From the NCBI GenBank assembly GCA_034336665.1, contig JAPFBE010000003.1:13680360-13744359 (forward strand): 64,000 nucleotides of DNA, read 5' to 3'. Both the position numbers and the translations under genes were made by a program. This document shows, piece by piece, positions 25,801 to 40,100 of this stretch (within the stretch, counting starts at the first letter, position 1; each line of letters opens with the position of its first letter). The notes under the pieces are model-generated. The model did no database searches. It saw only the letters and a list, made by a program, of their open reading frames with translations, and was not told where the DNA came from. The stretch is from Luscinia megarhynchos. Taxonomy: Eukaryota > Chordata > Aves > Passeriformes > Turdidae.

Positions 25801-28589
25801 GTAAGGATGGCATTAATGGAGAACTGAACAAAGATGGAAACAATACAGGGACTTAACAATGTATTTTGTCATTCCCCCAGTGGGGAATGTCAGGTGAGCA
25901 GTGCTGCCCTGTCTGTTCTGTGTAAAAAGGACAGGAGTGTGGTAGAGAGGATGGTTTGTGCAGTTCAACAGCACACAGGGTGGAGCTGAGCCAGGTTTGC
26001 AGAGCACAGCCCTGCCCCAGCAGCTGCATGCTTGGCCCTGTCCCTGGGCTGTGGAGGTGCTGCACAGCACAGCACCCATTAAAAGGCACCAAAAGAAGTC
26101 CAAGGAGGGTGACAACAAAACCTTGTGTAGCAAAGCCAAGTGTCCTCATCCTTGGGTGCTCTGAGCAGTGAAATGCTGCTGCCCAAAGGTGCCCCTGCAC
26201 TCAGAGCCAGCAGGCTGTGGGAGCTCAGGTACCAGTGCAGACACACATGCAGCAGGGCTGAGGTGGAGAATTAATTTGCAATTCAAATGCAGTTACTGAG
26301 GTAGATAAATTTAATTATTTAGAGACATCCAAGCCAGATTTCTGAGTGCCACACTCATGTGTATTTGTCAAAAACGATCATTTGCTTCATTTACTCTGCA
26401 ATGATTTTCATATTTTGAATTGTCACCTCAGCTCTTAAAGTCGTGATGTATGGCTGGCACTGAAATATCTGAGGAACTCCAGACAAAGAGTAAATGCTTG
26501 GGAACGTGGCCGAGGCTGTTCTTGCTCCAGTGTGACAAGGAGCAGGCTGCACTGCTCAGTGCTTGCCATCACACCTCCATCTGCCAGGGTGCATGGGGAG
26601 AAAGCCAGATCACCATCGTGCCTGGGGGAGCACAGTTTGGTGCCACACATTACAGGAAATAAAGACATACATTGCAAGAAATAAAACCTCAGCAGATGAA
26701 TTCCCTGCAAGGTAGTGGGAAAATCTTGCTTGCCTTATTTACCTTGGTGATTTTATTGAGGTGAACTTTCATGAGAAAGGTAGGAGGAAGCTCTGTCAGT
26801 CTGATGAAAGACTCAGAAGGAGCATGTTTAAGACAGAGATGGAAATTGGAGCCCTTTGGTAGGGCAAAATGGAAAGAAATTGGGAGTAGATGTGCAGCAA
26901 GTTTTCTGAGAGCATACATTTAATGCTACTCTTTTCAGATGCATCATTGTGAGCAGTACACAATTTTCAGCCCAGGCAGATCTGGCACTAGCATATTTTA
27001 GAGGCTTTTCAAGTGGAGTGGCACACTGCAGCTTCAGGCCCTCTGTTCCTCATGATTAATGCATCCTGCTTTCTGTGTACGAGGAGCCTCAAGCTGCACA
27101 GGTACATCACAGGCACATAAACGGGCAGAATTCAGGAAGGATTTTTCTTACAACCCTGGTGGCTGAAAAATACAGAAAATTTTCCTTCTTTTCACCTCAC
27201 CTCATATCTTTGGTGAACTCCATTTATCTCAAAATAAGAAACCTGCTTGTTTTGCATTTTGATGGATGATTCTGCTTTACAACATGGCATTTTACGACTA
27301 ACAGAGAGTATTTCTGGAAAGAGTCTTATTGTGCAAATCAAAGATATGATTTTGCATCATAACCAAAAATATTGTGGGACAGTGTCCTTAAAATAATATT
27401 TATTCTATACTTTTATTTTATCAAGTTTGTTTTCTACCTGCTGTACATCATTATGACACATCCTTTTGTTAAAAGACTTCTAGAGGGAAATAGTAAGTTT
27501 TCTTTCCTTTTATATTATGTGCTTAGACACCTTGACTTTTAAAAGGGAGACAAATCCTCGCCGTTTTAGGGCCTAGATATAGATATTTTTGATTATATAG
27601 GCCACTCAGGAATATATCTGAATTTGTTCTGTTGCTCAGGTGTATGAAGCACACAGTACACGAAGCTGTAAGTCACTTCTTCTGGCTAATCAACATGATT
27701 GTATATTATCTGTCTTCCCATCCCAAATGAGACACACAGAGAAGCCTACAAGCCTGACAGCTCTCTATGGATCATCATGGCTCTGGTATTTAGACTGATA
27801 TTCAAATGAAGAACCATTAGGTTTATGCACAGGCAGAATGGTCTTGAAGACCCTGTTAGATTTTAGGATGTGCTTTTCAGGATTAGTGTTTGTGAGTCAG
27901 GCTGATGCAAGGGGCAAAGTGCTCCTCCCCATGTCCCAGCAGGCAGGCAGGGGGACTGGCAGCTGCTGGGAGCTGTGCCTGCAGTGTCCCTGCTGTCCCC
28001 TGCCAGGTGTGCAGCACCCGAGCTCACCTGGTGGAAACCACGAGGAAGAAGTGGGGCTCCCCTTGGGCAGCTGCAGCACTGGGGTGGGACAGGGCAGGGG
28101 CAGCCTGGCAGCAGGGACAGCCTGGCAGCCCAACCACCTCCCCCAGAGGGCATGGGCTGGGCTCCCCAAGGAGCTGGAGCTGGTGCTGTGCCCCTGTTAC
28201 AGACCAAAGCCCCACTAGAGATAGAAAAAACTGGGAGATCTGTGTCAGCACCTGGGAGATCGATGGAAAGGTAGGAAACAGGCATCCCCACAAACTCCAG
28301 AAACCCTCTGACCATCTGCCACTCTTCTGGATTGTCATGGCCCCCATCTGCTCCCTGCCCCTCCTGTCACACTGTGTCCCCCTGTGCCTCCACCATCCTG
28401 AGCACCTGAGCTTCCTGAAAGGAGACCTACCCACTCATTTGCTCCTGTGCTGTCAATGTTCAGGATTTGTATAATCTGCCAAGAAATCTTTGAACTGGCT
28501 CCACTAGTGAAACTTTTATCTGACTCTTATGTGACACATTGCTTCCTTGTCTGGCCCCTGTTTGCAGGTGTCTCGTCAGACCTACCAGG

Positions 28590-28610
28590 TGGATGGATGG
28601 ATGGATGGAA
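28590..28610. repeat. Microsatellite (GGAT)n
   Basis: About five GGAT units following GCAGGTGTCTCG...CCAGGT. It lies just past the GC-rich patch at 27895-28200. Confidence 0.9.
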
Positions 28611-29477
28611 ACATCCCTGGTCCAAGAAACGTGGCCTCAGGGTGATGATTCAAGCATTTGAGTACTCACTTTATGTGATACTTTGGAAGTCTGAGATATT
28701 GAAATGATTGAGTAAGTTTGGGCTGCTCATAAATTTTTCAGTGTCCCTTGCAAAGGATGGGGGAGAGGCCAGGCAGGCCTGAGTTGCCATTAAAAGAAAC
28801 AGAAAATACCACTATTAATAGGTAGTGGAGAGGTGCTGGTTTACTAATTTATTTGGTTTTCCTGTACCTCCAGTTTGCATTAGGTCCAATGAATTCATGA
28901 AATTTGAATGAGTTTACAATATTTTTCAGATAAGACCAGTCCTTGCACAGAGAAAAAAAGAAATGTAAGAGGTAGTATTCAATTATGCAAGAATAGGGAG
29001 AAAGTACAGAGCAGCTGACTCAAGGCAAATAGACTGGCAATGCTGTGGTGCTGCCAATCTATCCTTTAATGATTATTTATTAAGAACAGACAATATGTGA
29101 ACTCTCCCTCACTGGCTTCTCTTCAGCTGGATGCCATCAATTCAGGAAGGCTAACAACAGTGGCTTTGGAATAGACATATATTAGAAATGTGTTAGAGGC
29201 TACAAAAAGATGAAGAAATGGTGCAGGTATGGAAGGAGTATTGAATTTACCTTTTCTACAATGAAACCAGCACGGATTTGAATGCTGCTGTTGCTTATTG
29301 ATTCTTGTTGATTTCATTGAGAGACACATGCAGTCAGGGACATGCAGTTTGATTTTATGTGCTAAACATTTAAGCAAAGCTGTCTGTGGCTTTTCAAGGC
29401 AAAAATTCAATTACTGGGATTTTGACATCATTATCTATTTTCTCAGAATTATTTTAAGATCTGGTATCATTCCTGCC

Positions 29478-29690
29478 TTTCTCCAATACCTTTGGTTTTT
29501 TTCACTGTTTCTTCCTTTCTACTGGTGGCATCTTTGTATTTTGCCTTCTTTTTCTGCTTTTTTCCCATTCCACTTATTTCTTTGACTTCCCCCACTCTTC
29601 TGTTAATCTCTTTTCTCTCCCTGCATGCTTTCTGTTCTTTCATTTGCCCCTTTTTGTTTCCCCCATGCAAACTCTCTCACTTTTACATTG
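29478..29690. repeat. Polypyrimidine tract (~210 bp, plus strand)
   Basis: The plus strand is strongly C+T rich with recurring TTCCTTTCT, CTTTTTCTGC and TCTTTTCTCTCC words. Frames on both strands (91 codons on plus, 67 on minus) have the biased composition expected of such a tract (Phe/Ser/Leu and Lys/Glu/Gly) and no domain. I see no exon at its 3' end. Confidence 0.7.
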
Positions 29691-30458
29691 TTAGGCTAGC
29701 CACAAGCAGTCAGCAGTTTAGGCTGGTTTTTTATGGCAGTAAAGAGAATGAGCCTTTCCATTTGTGAATAAAAAATTCTTGATAACTTTGAATGGCTTCT
29801 GGCAGTCTGAGATGGTGAAAGAGGAAGTCTGAGGTGAGCTTCTGGGGAAGATAATTCTGCAAAGGCAAACACTGCAGTGTACCTGACATTCTGCATTCTG
29901 AAAATGTTAAAGAAGGAATTTGAAGGAGCTGGACACAGTAAACTTCCAATACAGTGTGTTTCCTTGTCAAGTGGCTCTAGCAACACAAATATTTCATTGT
30001 GTTCTTTTACCAAACCCCTTAACTGTGTGCACTGAAGTCACAAGAAAATTTACAGAACTGCCTCTGTATAATGTGATAATCAAAAGATCTGACTGCATCT
30101 GGAAAAACAACTGCAGTTCAAGCTTTCCTTCCTATTCAGGCTTTGTTTGCTGAAGGACCTTGCCAGTTCTCTGTCATCATTTGGCATTCTCAGTGTTTTA
30201 CATGACAGGAACAATGCCTGTTGTGTTAGCTGGTTTGTCTGGCACCCCTAAGCTTCATGACAGAGGTGAATTGAAAGTTCTCTGTCACACAAGCATTTAA
30301 TTCTTTGTTCCAAGGAGCAGAAGGAGTTCCATGGACTGTACCCAAAATGGCAGAGACGTCAAGTATGGTGGCAATTTCCTTCAAATAGGAACTATAAAAA
30401 TCAGATTCAAAACTAACCAAGTGTGTGCAAGCCAAGTGCAAGCATACATGTAATATGC

Positions 30459-30520
30459 AGTTGGACTGAATGACTCTAAAGGTATTTTCCAATCTAAAGT
30501 ATTCCACGATTCCATGATGA
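30459..30520 (+). mobile_element. CR1 LINE 3'-end fragment, strongly diverged
   Basis: The sequence has AGTTGGACTGAATGACTCTA, then AAGGTATTTTCCAATCTAAA and GATTCCATGATG. It retains the order of the CR1 tail (gttggactgaatgatc, ggtcttttccaacc, gattctatgat) with more changes than the other copies, which suggests an older insertion. Confidence 0.7.
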
Positions 30521-33500
30521 TGCTGACTAAGAACAGCCAATGGAAGAGACAGGGAACATTAACAGCAGAAATGGGATGCCTGGAGGAGTGCTTCTTTTCT
30601 TCCCCTGGGTAACCTTGCTTCTCTTTAGCCAGTTAATTTGGAAAGTGGGAGCTCAAGAGAGTTCTTTATTTAGCACTGGCAGTAATTCCCACCAGCCAGC
30701 CTAATCCAGACACATCAGATCCAGATGCTCAGATTAGGAGCTTTGCCTCCTCCATGTCATCAGTGGGCAGACAGATATCCTGCAGAGCCTGGTGAAAGAA
30801 GAACCTTAACTCATCGTGAAGGAATCTTTGCCCTGAGGACCAAAGGAATTTGGTGGGACCCTTGCCACATGTAGGTGGTATGAAAACTGAATTGTGGAGC
30901 AAAGCAACTGCAGTGAAAACACACTCACTGAAGGCTGCATTAATATAATTTTGAATAATGAATATGTGAGAGGAAACCAATTTGCTTTTAGATACCCCAC
31001 AAACAGAAAAAATATCAGATAAATTATTCATTGTGAATTATTTGCATAGACCGATAGGAACTCATTAAATACTGAAAGATAGATTTGCAAGAAAGAGATG
31101 GAGAACGTATTTAATCTGGTATTTCTTGTCTCCTAAGCTTCCAATAATTGTCTATCCAGCAAATTAATTTGTCTCTTTCTTCTGATGTTATTCTGTACTT
31201 CATGGACCCTTCTGACTGAATGTTTTACAACAGAGATTTTCTGTGAGCTAAAGAGCTTGAATTTCACAGATACATATTAAAGTGCATCAGGAAACAGTAG
31301 AAGACATCACATTTTCTCCACTTATTGTGGCTGAATTGCTACAAATTTTAAATTGCCATACTTAAAAGTATTAGCTACAGATACATAAATCTCCCATTTT
31401 TTTGAACACATCCCAGCCTCTACAGACCAGGAATTCAGCTTTTATGCTAAGTAACATGACAAGCAATTCAAGGTGCTCCTGTTTCTGAATATACAGACTG
31501 AGCCAATTTAAAGGGACATAGCTGGGGAAACCTAAATTGCTATACCATACTTGAGTTGGAAAACACTGGATTTTTGTAAGAAAAGAGGCTGAATTGATAT
31601 CTAGGTTGTATCAAGCAGTTTTTTGTGTAACCTCTTCTTTAAACCCTGCTAAACATGGTCCCACAGCCAGCCTAGGCATATTCCCAGTGCATGCCTATTC
31701 TTGGAATTAGGATATACAAATTGACTTATATTTGCTGCAAATTAAACTGATTGTGTCTTGTCCCACCTTCAGGGCACACAAGAAACATTTGATAGCTGTT
31801 CTTATATATCCTTTTAATACAGAAAACTGTTAGTGTGGTTCTCAAATTCATCTCTCCTAGAATAAGCAGGCTTTCCTGAAGAAAGTGCATTTTTCTGACT
31901 CCTCATTCTCATTTAATTCCATACTCTTTCCAAGGGTCATGCCCACAGTGTTCAGTTGAAGATTCATCTCCTCTAAGGAGAACAGAAAAAAATGCCATCC
32001 ATGTCTTCTGTATGTGATTCTTTTAATAAATTGGGAAAGGATTAGATATGGTGGCTTTGTAGCATTGCTACACTTTTTATTCACTGTGAAGGAGTGACCA
32101 AGTGCAATCTCTGATACTTTTCTGCAAAATTGCTGTTTAATCAGTTTTTCTAAACTTTGTGTTTGCACCACTGATTTATCTCTCTTCCATGGACTTGGCT
32201 TTTCTGAATTTCTTATAGTTGATTTCACACCATTTTTTCTTTCAATAGTATGAGTGTGTTTTGACTCTGTTCTCAGCCTTCAGAATGCTGCAGTTCTTTC
32301 CAACTTGGGCAAACAATGCTTTATTAATATATTCTTTTGTGCCCTATCCATGCTGGTAGTAGTGAAAACACTGAATGGAGCTGGCCCTGAACAGCCCATG
32401 TGGGATCTCCCCATGTCTCTGCTAGAGTACCACTGAGTTCACCAAGTGTGAGCATGCACACACATGCAAAAGTAGAGGTGGATTTGAAATGTGACCTGAT
32501 AGTTCCTATTGCACCACAGTTACTCTGGGATATGAACACAATTGAATTTCAGAAACACTTATCTTTTTTCAAAATAGTGCCATTTGACATTGTAATTGCT
32601 TTGTATTCAAAGCACAAACCAAAACTGCTGCCACAAAACCCACTGTAAGAAATAATGATCTGCCCTCTCCACTCATTGTACTTACACTAAACTCACAGTA
32701 CATATTTTGTAAAAATTAGTAGCATGCTTGGCTTTTGTTCCCTCTGCAGTATTTTGGATATCCATCATTAGACCATCTTTCTGTTTGTTGTGGTGTATTG
32801 AGGAAAGGAGAAAATGATAATTTTGCCAGAACCGTGGATTGCTTTCCTTTGCCAATGGAATTTGTGTTGGCTTAGGCCATAGGGAAAGGACTGAGATCAG
32901 CCTTTTGCACAGGAATCTCTTCTGTGTGTCTGTGAGATAAATGAGGATGAGAACAAGCAAGGAGAGAGGAGGAGGGTGGCCTTGCAGGAGGGCAGGGTGC
33001 CAGAGAATCTTCCTCTGAAGGAAAGACAGAGGTTGAAATGTGCACTGTCACTGCCAGAGGAGAGGGCACAGTCCTGCTCTGCAGCAGAGCCTCTGTGTGT
33101 TTGACACTTGGAGGGGTAGCCCAAGGCTCCTGGGGCACCCTGGCAGGACCTGGCTCCCTGAGGAGCTGTGTCACCTCCCCACCTTGAGGGTGTGCCAGAG
33201 ATTGATCAGCTCTCCAGCTGTAACTGGGAGACCTTTTTCTCCTTTCCTTTTTCCCCCCAGACTTGGTAGCTGAGGGAGGAACCGAGGAATTAGAAACCCT
33301 TTGGTATTTCATTACTGGCACATTGCTGGAAAAATGCAGTCCTTCAGGCAGTGACCTAGTTAAGGCTCCTATTTCTGCAGGAATTTGGAGTTCCCACCTA
33401 GGAAGCTCCTAGCAAATACCTGGTGAGCCATTCCTTTTGTCTCCCACACTCCCTGGAAGGTTGTATCCCTCTCTTTGCAGGTATAATTCAATTCAAACAA

Positions 33501-36500
33501 GAGCTGCATATTCCTTGCCAGTCACTGCCTGGTTCCCCAGGCACTGACAGAGTCATTGCCTTCCCATCAGCCTCAAGGGGAAGTTGCATAATGCTGCAGA
33601 GATACAATGGAGAAAGGGATATTTTTAAATGTGTCTTTATTTTTTTTAAACCTGTATAAATAAATACAAAATGACAAAGAGGTTCATGTTTACTAAACAT
33701 TGCATTTGATTGTATGACATTACACAGTGTGTGTCACAATAGTTCACCTTGTAATTGTGTCCTTTTAGCTGTTGGTGCATAATTCTATAACTTGTAGGAT
33801 ACAATTAGTCCTGAAGCTGCATCCAGCCACCCCTTTAGTGGAACCCCTGAGTACTTACAATTGCAAGAGTGTATTAGGGGAGCTCTTGAGTCAACTGGCC
33901 AAAATTGGGGAATTTCATAAGAGAGATCTGTCACAGCAAAGGAAGGTAATGGGAGGTGTAGGATAGATTCTTGAGAAAAGAAAAAATATAAAGGTCTGGA
34001 CCACTTTTATTTCTGTATTTTTGCCCCCTTGGTGATTAACAGAAACATACTGGAACTAATCAAAGTCAGCAGAAACCACAGGCTCATTTAGGAATATGAT
34101 TTTTTTTCATGCTCACTGAGAGCAGGCAAATGGACAAACCTTGCATGATCAGTTTTTACCTGATGAGTTGGTTCATACTTGAAAAGGGTAAAAATATACT
34201 CAACCACTTGATGAAATGCTGATTCTCCAAACCACTTACCATCCTCACCCACTGAAGGTCAACTGCCAAGGTTTTATAGACATTCCCTGATCATGATTCG
34301 CTTGCTTGCTTCTTTAAATTGCACTCCATGTGCTTTTTCACATTCATTCTCTTGTTCATTCTCTTCAAAAGGCTTGAATAGAGCTACTTTACCCTCGCAT
34401 TTTGAGCTTATATGAGCTTAAGTATTTGCTGCAATCAATTTTTCAATTCTGTTTGGCCTGTTTAAAGCAAATTGTTTTCACATAGGTTAGAATTTGTACA
34501 GTTTTTACCCAGTATTCTGTGAAATACATATAAAATAGCTGTAAAGGATGACCTTTGACTACTTAAAATCTATGGCTGGCCACCTGAGTATGGTTTATAT
34601 TTGGTCAAAGGCTGAATGTACATGATTGGTAACTCTGTGTCTAAAAAAACCAGTTACGGATTTGAATTGAGTGTGAAAGCCATGGATCTGGTGGCCTTAC
34701 AAAAAAGCCACAACAAATTAGAAACCATAGAAATGTTTTTTTGCCAATCTTTTCCTGATGTTATTTTTCCTGCATCAGGACATTTTTGGTAACATTTAGC
34801 TGATTATACATTCAAATCCATGTTTCCATAGAAGTGCAATGTTTGCTATTGTTTGCATTTGTCTCGATATCTTTTCTCAGCTCACATCTGGCCTCTCCTC
34901 TCCTGAACAGAAGGTTTTGTATATGATTTTATATGCTTTGAGTTTGTTAGACTTCTCCTTTCAGAACAAAGGCAAAAATGTGAACTTTCTTTAAAAGAAG
35001 AAAACCCAATCTTTTCTGCTGAAAATTTCAAATTCAGCAAAACTATTCACCTCTCCTTCCCTGCCCAATGCTTTATTTCCACTGGACAACATAGTTTCAA
35101 TACAGTGGTTGTACTCTGCTTGGATATACTGAAAATCCATAGTTCTTCCTGGCTTGGGAGTGGAATAGTGAGCACCTTTAAAAAAATTTGTACTGGAAAA
35201 TGAAGCTCACAAAATTACTGGTAATTGATCCTCACAAAACTAGCTGCCACTTAACTGAAATGATGGGACTTTTGCTTGCTTTCCAGTTCTCTCCTTCCCA
35301 CCTTCATTTCCAGGTGTACTAACAGAGAATAGAGATGGCAGGTGTGGAAACCTTCTGGCACGAATAGAAGAGTTCACATTTTAAAAAGATTTGTTTGTTT
35401 TGAACAAAGTCTTTTTCACCAAAAAAGTATCTCAATGCAAGTTGCAATATGAGCGTCAGAGGCAGGGCATGAAGCCAGAGGCTGAGGGCTACTAAGATTT
35501 GGGAGGCTCAAGTGTGAGGATGCCTGGACAGCATCCATAGCACATCCACTGCTTAGGGCAACCACAGTGTACCACAGAGGCCAATTTTTCTTGTAAGCTT
35601 TTAAAGTACATTAGAAATTGGAATGCCCTCTTTTGCTCAGCTGTCTGCTGGAGGAGGAACAATGCTGTGCCTTGCCTTGGCTCAGGTATGGGGTTCCTGT
35701 GCTCGCCTGTGTGCCTCAGGTCCTTTGTCACCCAGACACTGTCAGAGGGATCATCTGCCTTGAAAGCAGACTGACAAAATGAAACTCAGCCTTTGGCTGC
35801 CAGGGGAAGGCAGAACCTTTGTCTGCAATGTGCTGGGTGGTGCTGTATACAATAACAAATGTTATTAGCTCTAACTCCTGAGAAGTCTGGAGAAAGGTTG
35901 ATGAACAGAAAGAGTTAAGTACTTCAGTATTTTCCCCATAATTTTTCCATTTCTCCCCTACCCAGGTTCCACACTTTAAAGCTCTGTTGGTTGTAGTTGT
36001 CAATAATTTAATATTCTTACCTTATTTTTGATCTGGTGCTGGAACAGACCACCTGAAGAGCTCTCCAGGGCTGTGAGTACATTTAGGAGATTTTCTGTCC
36101 AGGTTTTCATGGAGTTCTCTATAATAAATCTAGACATTTCTCATCTGAGTTGATTTTTTTGTCTCCCTTCACTTTACAGTTTCCAATATGTATTTGTCAT
36201 TTCTACCTGTGAAATGTTCTCCATGAATTTATTATTTGCTTCTCACTTCAAATATTTTGTACTCTGAGATTCTGGCTTAGAAGCATATGCTGGGGAAAAG
36301 GAACTCACAGATGTTAGCAATCTTGTCCATAATTCTGAAGTCACATATCACTGCTCCACATTTCCCCTTTCTAAGCCAAATTCTTTTAATATTTTTCCAT
36401 AAATTAGGTTCTTCAGCTTTATCACCACTGACTGTGAGGGAAGAACTCTTCCTTTGATGGAGAGGTTTGGAAAGTGCTGAACGAGCAGTTTAATTGATAT

Positions 36501-37094
36501 TCTTTCTCTCCCTCTCCTCTCCCTACTTCTGCAAATTCCATATAATAAATCTGCTGTATAAACATCCTCACAGATGGTGATATTAAATCATATGATGTCC
36601 TGAAAGTGAGCTTTGGATGGTTCTCCTTGCTAGATCTAATAATGTTATGTCACTCATGTATATATGTCAGAGGCATGGCAGGTCAGCAAAATGTTGTTGG
36701 CTGTCCTGTGACAGCTGTTGTAGGCACCCCTCCAGTAAGATCCAAGATACTGAACAAAAGGCTCCCGTGAGAGGGGCTAAAGAGCAGGCATAATCCTGAA
36801 ATTATAATGTGGCCACTGCCTCTGGAGCCAACACCAGGAGAGGCTTGGCAGAACCCCACCTCTCTTGCAAAAAGATATACTGATATACTGATAGGATACA
36901 CTGATTGGTAAAGCTGTCATTAGCTTTGGAACAGATTGCAATATATGCAGAGGGGAAAGAAAAGAGAAATTCAATGGCAGATGGATGTCCTTGAATCAGG
37001 AATCACCCTAAGAGAGCTGGAATTTCCCACTTTTTGCTGTAGGTTATGTGCCTGAGGGCTCGCTTCGTCCAGACAGAAAATTTATGGCACCTTC

Positions 37095-37118
37095 AAAAGA
37101 AAAGAAAAGAAAAGAAAT
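37095..37118. repeat. Microsatellite (AAAAG)n
   Basis: About four to five AAAAG units on the plus strand. Simple-sequence DNA without other features. Confidence 0.9.
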
Positions 37119-40100
37119 CCTTCCAACACATGAGTATTTTGTCAGGAAGGTATGGCTATTTCAGAACATTAAAGTCAGCTGCTCTTCTCCAAGTAGGAGC
37201 TGCAGTAAAATACTGAGGGTCAATTTGTCATTTTTAAGTAAGTTATGAGCCAGCATCCATGACCAATCTCTTTTTCTGTATGATTCTGTTTATATATCAT
37301 GTTAAATTCTCCAGTGCTGGGCTCCAGATTAGATTATGGATGATATCCTCCTTTTATTCCAAAACAATGAGGTACTGAATCTATATTTGCAATCATATAA
37401 TTAGGCAGCTGTGATTTTTTATATTCCTTGTAGAGACAGATCCTGTCTTTTATTTAACAGCCTTAATATACATTACAGCTGCTAGTCTTACATATGTTCA
37501 TATGATTTTTCTGTCTCATACTAGCTTAGACCTTCCTTCCCTTTGCAACTCAGAGGTTTTATATAATTCCCTTCTCATCCTCCTGTCACAAAAACCCTGA
37601 GTTTTATTGACAGCTCTGCATTTTTGCAGCCAGTTTCTTTGTTCCTAAACTCCTTACCAAACTTCTCTGTTGCTCCTCCCCTGCTGATCCATTACTAATC
37701 TCAGTACAGATAAACTATTCTTCCTACCAGCTTTCAACAACATTTCTGGGTTGGCTTTTCCTTCTCTTTATACAGAGCCAACTTGTGTTGGGCGTATAAG
37801 AAATACATAATTGGTATGGGGGTGTATGCACTATATATACATTACTGGGGCATCTCATTTTCCTGAATATAGCTGACAAATAAAAATCATTTTTTACTTG
37901 TAGCATCAGGGAACAGATTGCTTATTATGAAATATAATCAGTATGTGAAGGCATATTTTTTACAAATTGTGTTTTCTGGCATCAGTTTGTTTGTACACAT
38001 TTAAAATTTTGTTTCCAGCAAACTTCACCTGTGCAAATTGATAATTTCTAAGAAGATAAATGTCAGTTTTGCTCAAAAGTATGCCTCCTCACAGAACAGA
38101 GCATATTTCAGAGGATTCAATGTGGGCAAAAAGAATCAGAATGGGATATTCTGCATTTATATATAACATGTGCTATGTGTAGTCTGGATATCCAGCCAAG
38201 GCCTTTAACATGATTCTTACATTTCTCAAATGTATACATTTTCAAGTGAACTTTTTTTTCTGCTGATGGACTGTTGGATGTCTTATTCCCTGGTTCTTTC
38301 TAGCTAGTGCTTGGCATATATTTCAGTTATATTCTGCCAGTAAACTGAAGTCAGCAAAAAAAAATCCTGTTCTCCTCAATGAGTTCTATATTGCCATTAA
38401 CCTTTACAAGTTTAAGTGATATTTACAGGATGAATGTAAACATGAGCATACTTCACTGTTTTGGGTCCACAAGCCTGCCTAGTTTCTGTGTGCAAATTAG
38501 TGGTGTAAATAAGAAAATATGGTATTTTGGAGTGAAAATATTCTGACTTGTATGCAGCAGTGTAAGAATTGCATGTGGAATTCAGACATGCTGCTCACGA
38601 ACATTTGTTGGGCTGAACTGTATTCCTTGATAAGCTAAAAATCAGATTTAACATGCCTTTATTTTGAAGGTATAGGTACAGATGAACTTTCAGAATAAAA
38701 AGTGCTGATTACACATTTGGAAAGCCTGAATTTTGTAAATTAGATCAGTGCAGATTTGCATGAAGGAGCTCTTGCTAACACAAATGAGGAACACCAGCCT
38801 GGTAATGGGGGTTTTGCTTTTTGAGTTCCTGTGTGATGCTTAGACATAGCTTCTCTTACATTCCACTAACAATCAGGAAAATTGATATCGTTTGAGTTTC
38901 AAGTTTCAGACAGAATTTTTGGCAACTGCTTCTGGATTCTGAATTTAAGGCAATGAGAGAAAGAATGACTGAAAGGAACAAGGCCAGCAGCCATAAAAGG
39001 TGACAGGAATCACCTTTAAATTGCAAACCCAAACTTCCCATTAAACTGAAGTGGCTGAAAGCCCTTGGTAGCCAAAAACCCCAAACCCCTGCTATTTGTT
39101 GCATTGACTTGGGGCTGGATCTGGCTCACCTGCTTTCACAGTAAAGTGATGCACATCTTATTTCTGCAGTCAGGTGTGACAGAGCACCTGTAGCTGCCAC
39201 CCTCATCCCTTGGTGGGGTGGTTTGCCTCTGCTTTGAAGCAGTTGATCCAAATGGGCTGTAGGGATGCTGCTCCCCTTCTCCATACCATTAGGGAAAAAG
39301 TGGAAATGGGTGGTCTGCTTGGGCATGGGAAGAAGATGATTGAGCACAGTCATGAGAAGATCCTGGAGCAGCAGCTGTGGTTCTGCTGGTGGGAGAGGTG
39401 GGTCTCTCAGTGATGATGGGGCTTCTAAGTTTGTGGATGGTAAGGTCTTGGCAAGAAAAATTTTAATAGTAATAATTATGTACAATTGCAATACTTCTGT
39501 TCAACAGTAATACTTCAGGTCTACCTACCTATCAGATCTTAGAAGGTCTTGTTCTTGCTTGAGGAAATAAACTGTAGCTTTTGATCAAATCAGTTTCAGA
39601 TTTTTGCCTTAGCTGTTGGTTTGCCTGCTGAGGCTGGGGTTCTGCTGCTGGATCATCTAGAACATCCCCAAAAAGCACTTAGGTCCCAATAACATGGAAA
39701 TGAATACATGTGAAGTGGTTTTCCCTGTGCTTGCTGCTGAGCAGTGTGCAGCCTGGAATGACAGGGGCTCCTGGAGAAGCAGCATGCCCATCATCCTGGA
39801 GACATTGCTGGCTCTGTGCTGAGCAGGTGCCCCTGAACTACTCCACCACCCCTCTCTGTGGGGACCTGGAGAGCATGCTCCTCCTGACTATTTGGGTTAG
39901 GCAGGAAAATCAGTTTGCTGCATTGGTGATGGCACGGGATTTCTGTAGCAGTTTGGGAGCACAGGAAGCAAAGAGAGAGACAGCCATTTTATTTTAGGCT
40001 TATGCTATACATTGAGATTCATTATACAATTTTTTCCCCTAAATTAATACAAAAATAGTAAAAATAGGTTAAAAAAAGCCTAACCGAAAACCCCTGACAT

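Larger units (their letters stand above)
22850..30458. other. Non-coding flank with GC-rich patches
   Basis: Alternates AT-rich sequence with GC-rich patches near 22850-23560, 24540-24840, 25880-26250 and 27895-28200. The last supports overlapping frames of up to 189 codons on plus and 150 on minus, rich in Pro, Ala, Gly and Ser, with no domain. CpG is still low in these patches. No gene is supported. Confidence 0.6.

Noticed and set aside
27863..28474. Overlapping frames of 189 codons (plus) and 150 codons (minus) in a GC-rich patch
   Set aside because: The frames overlap on opposite strands and their composition is Pro/Ala/Gly/Ser/Cys-rich, as expected when stop codons are rare in GC-rich DNA. 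I recognise no family and see no exon borders.
32872..33321. 149-codon minus-strand frame with Ser/Pro-rich sequence
   Set aside because: Low-complexity composition and overlap with frames in other phases. No conserved motif.
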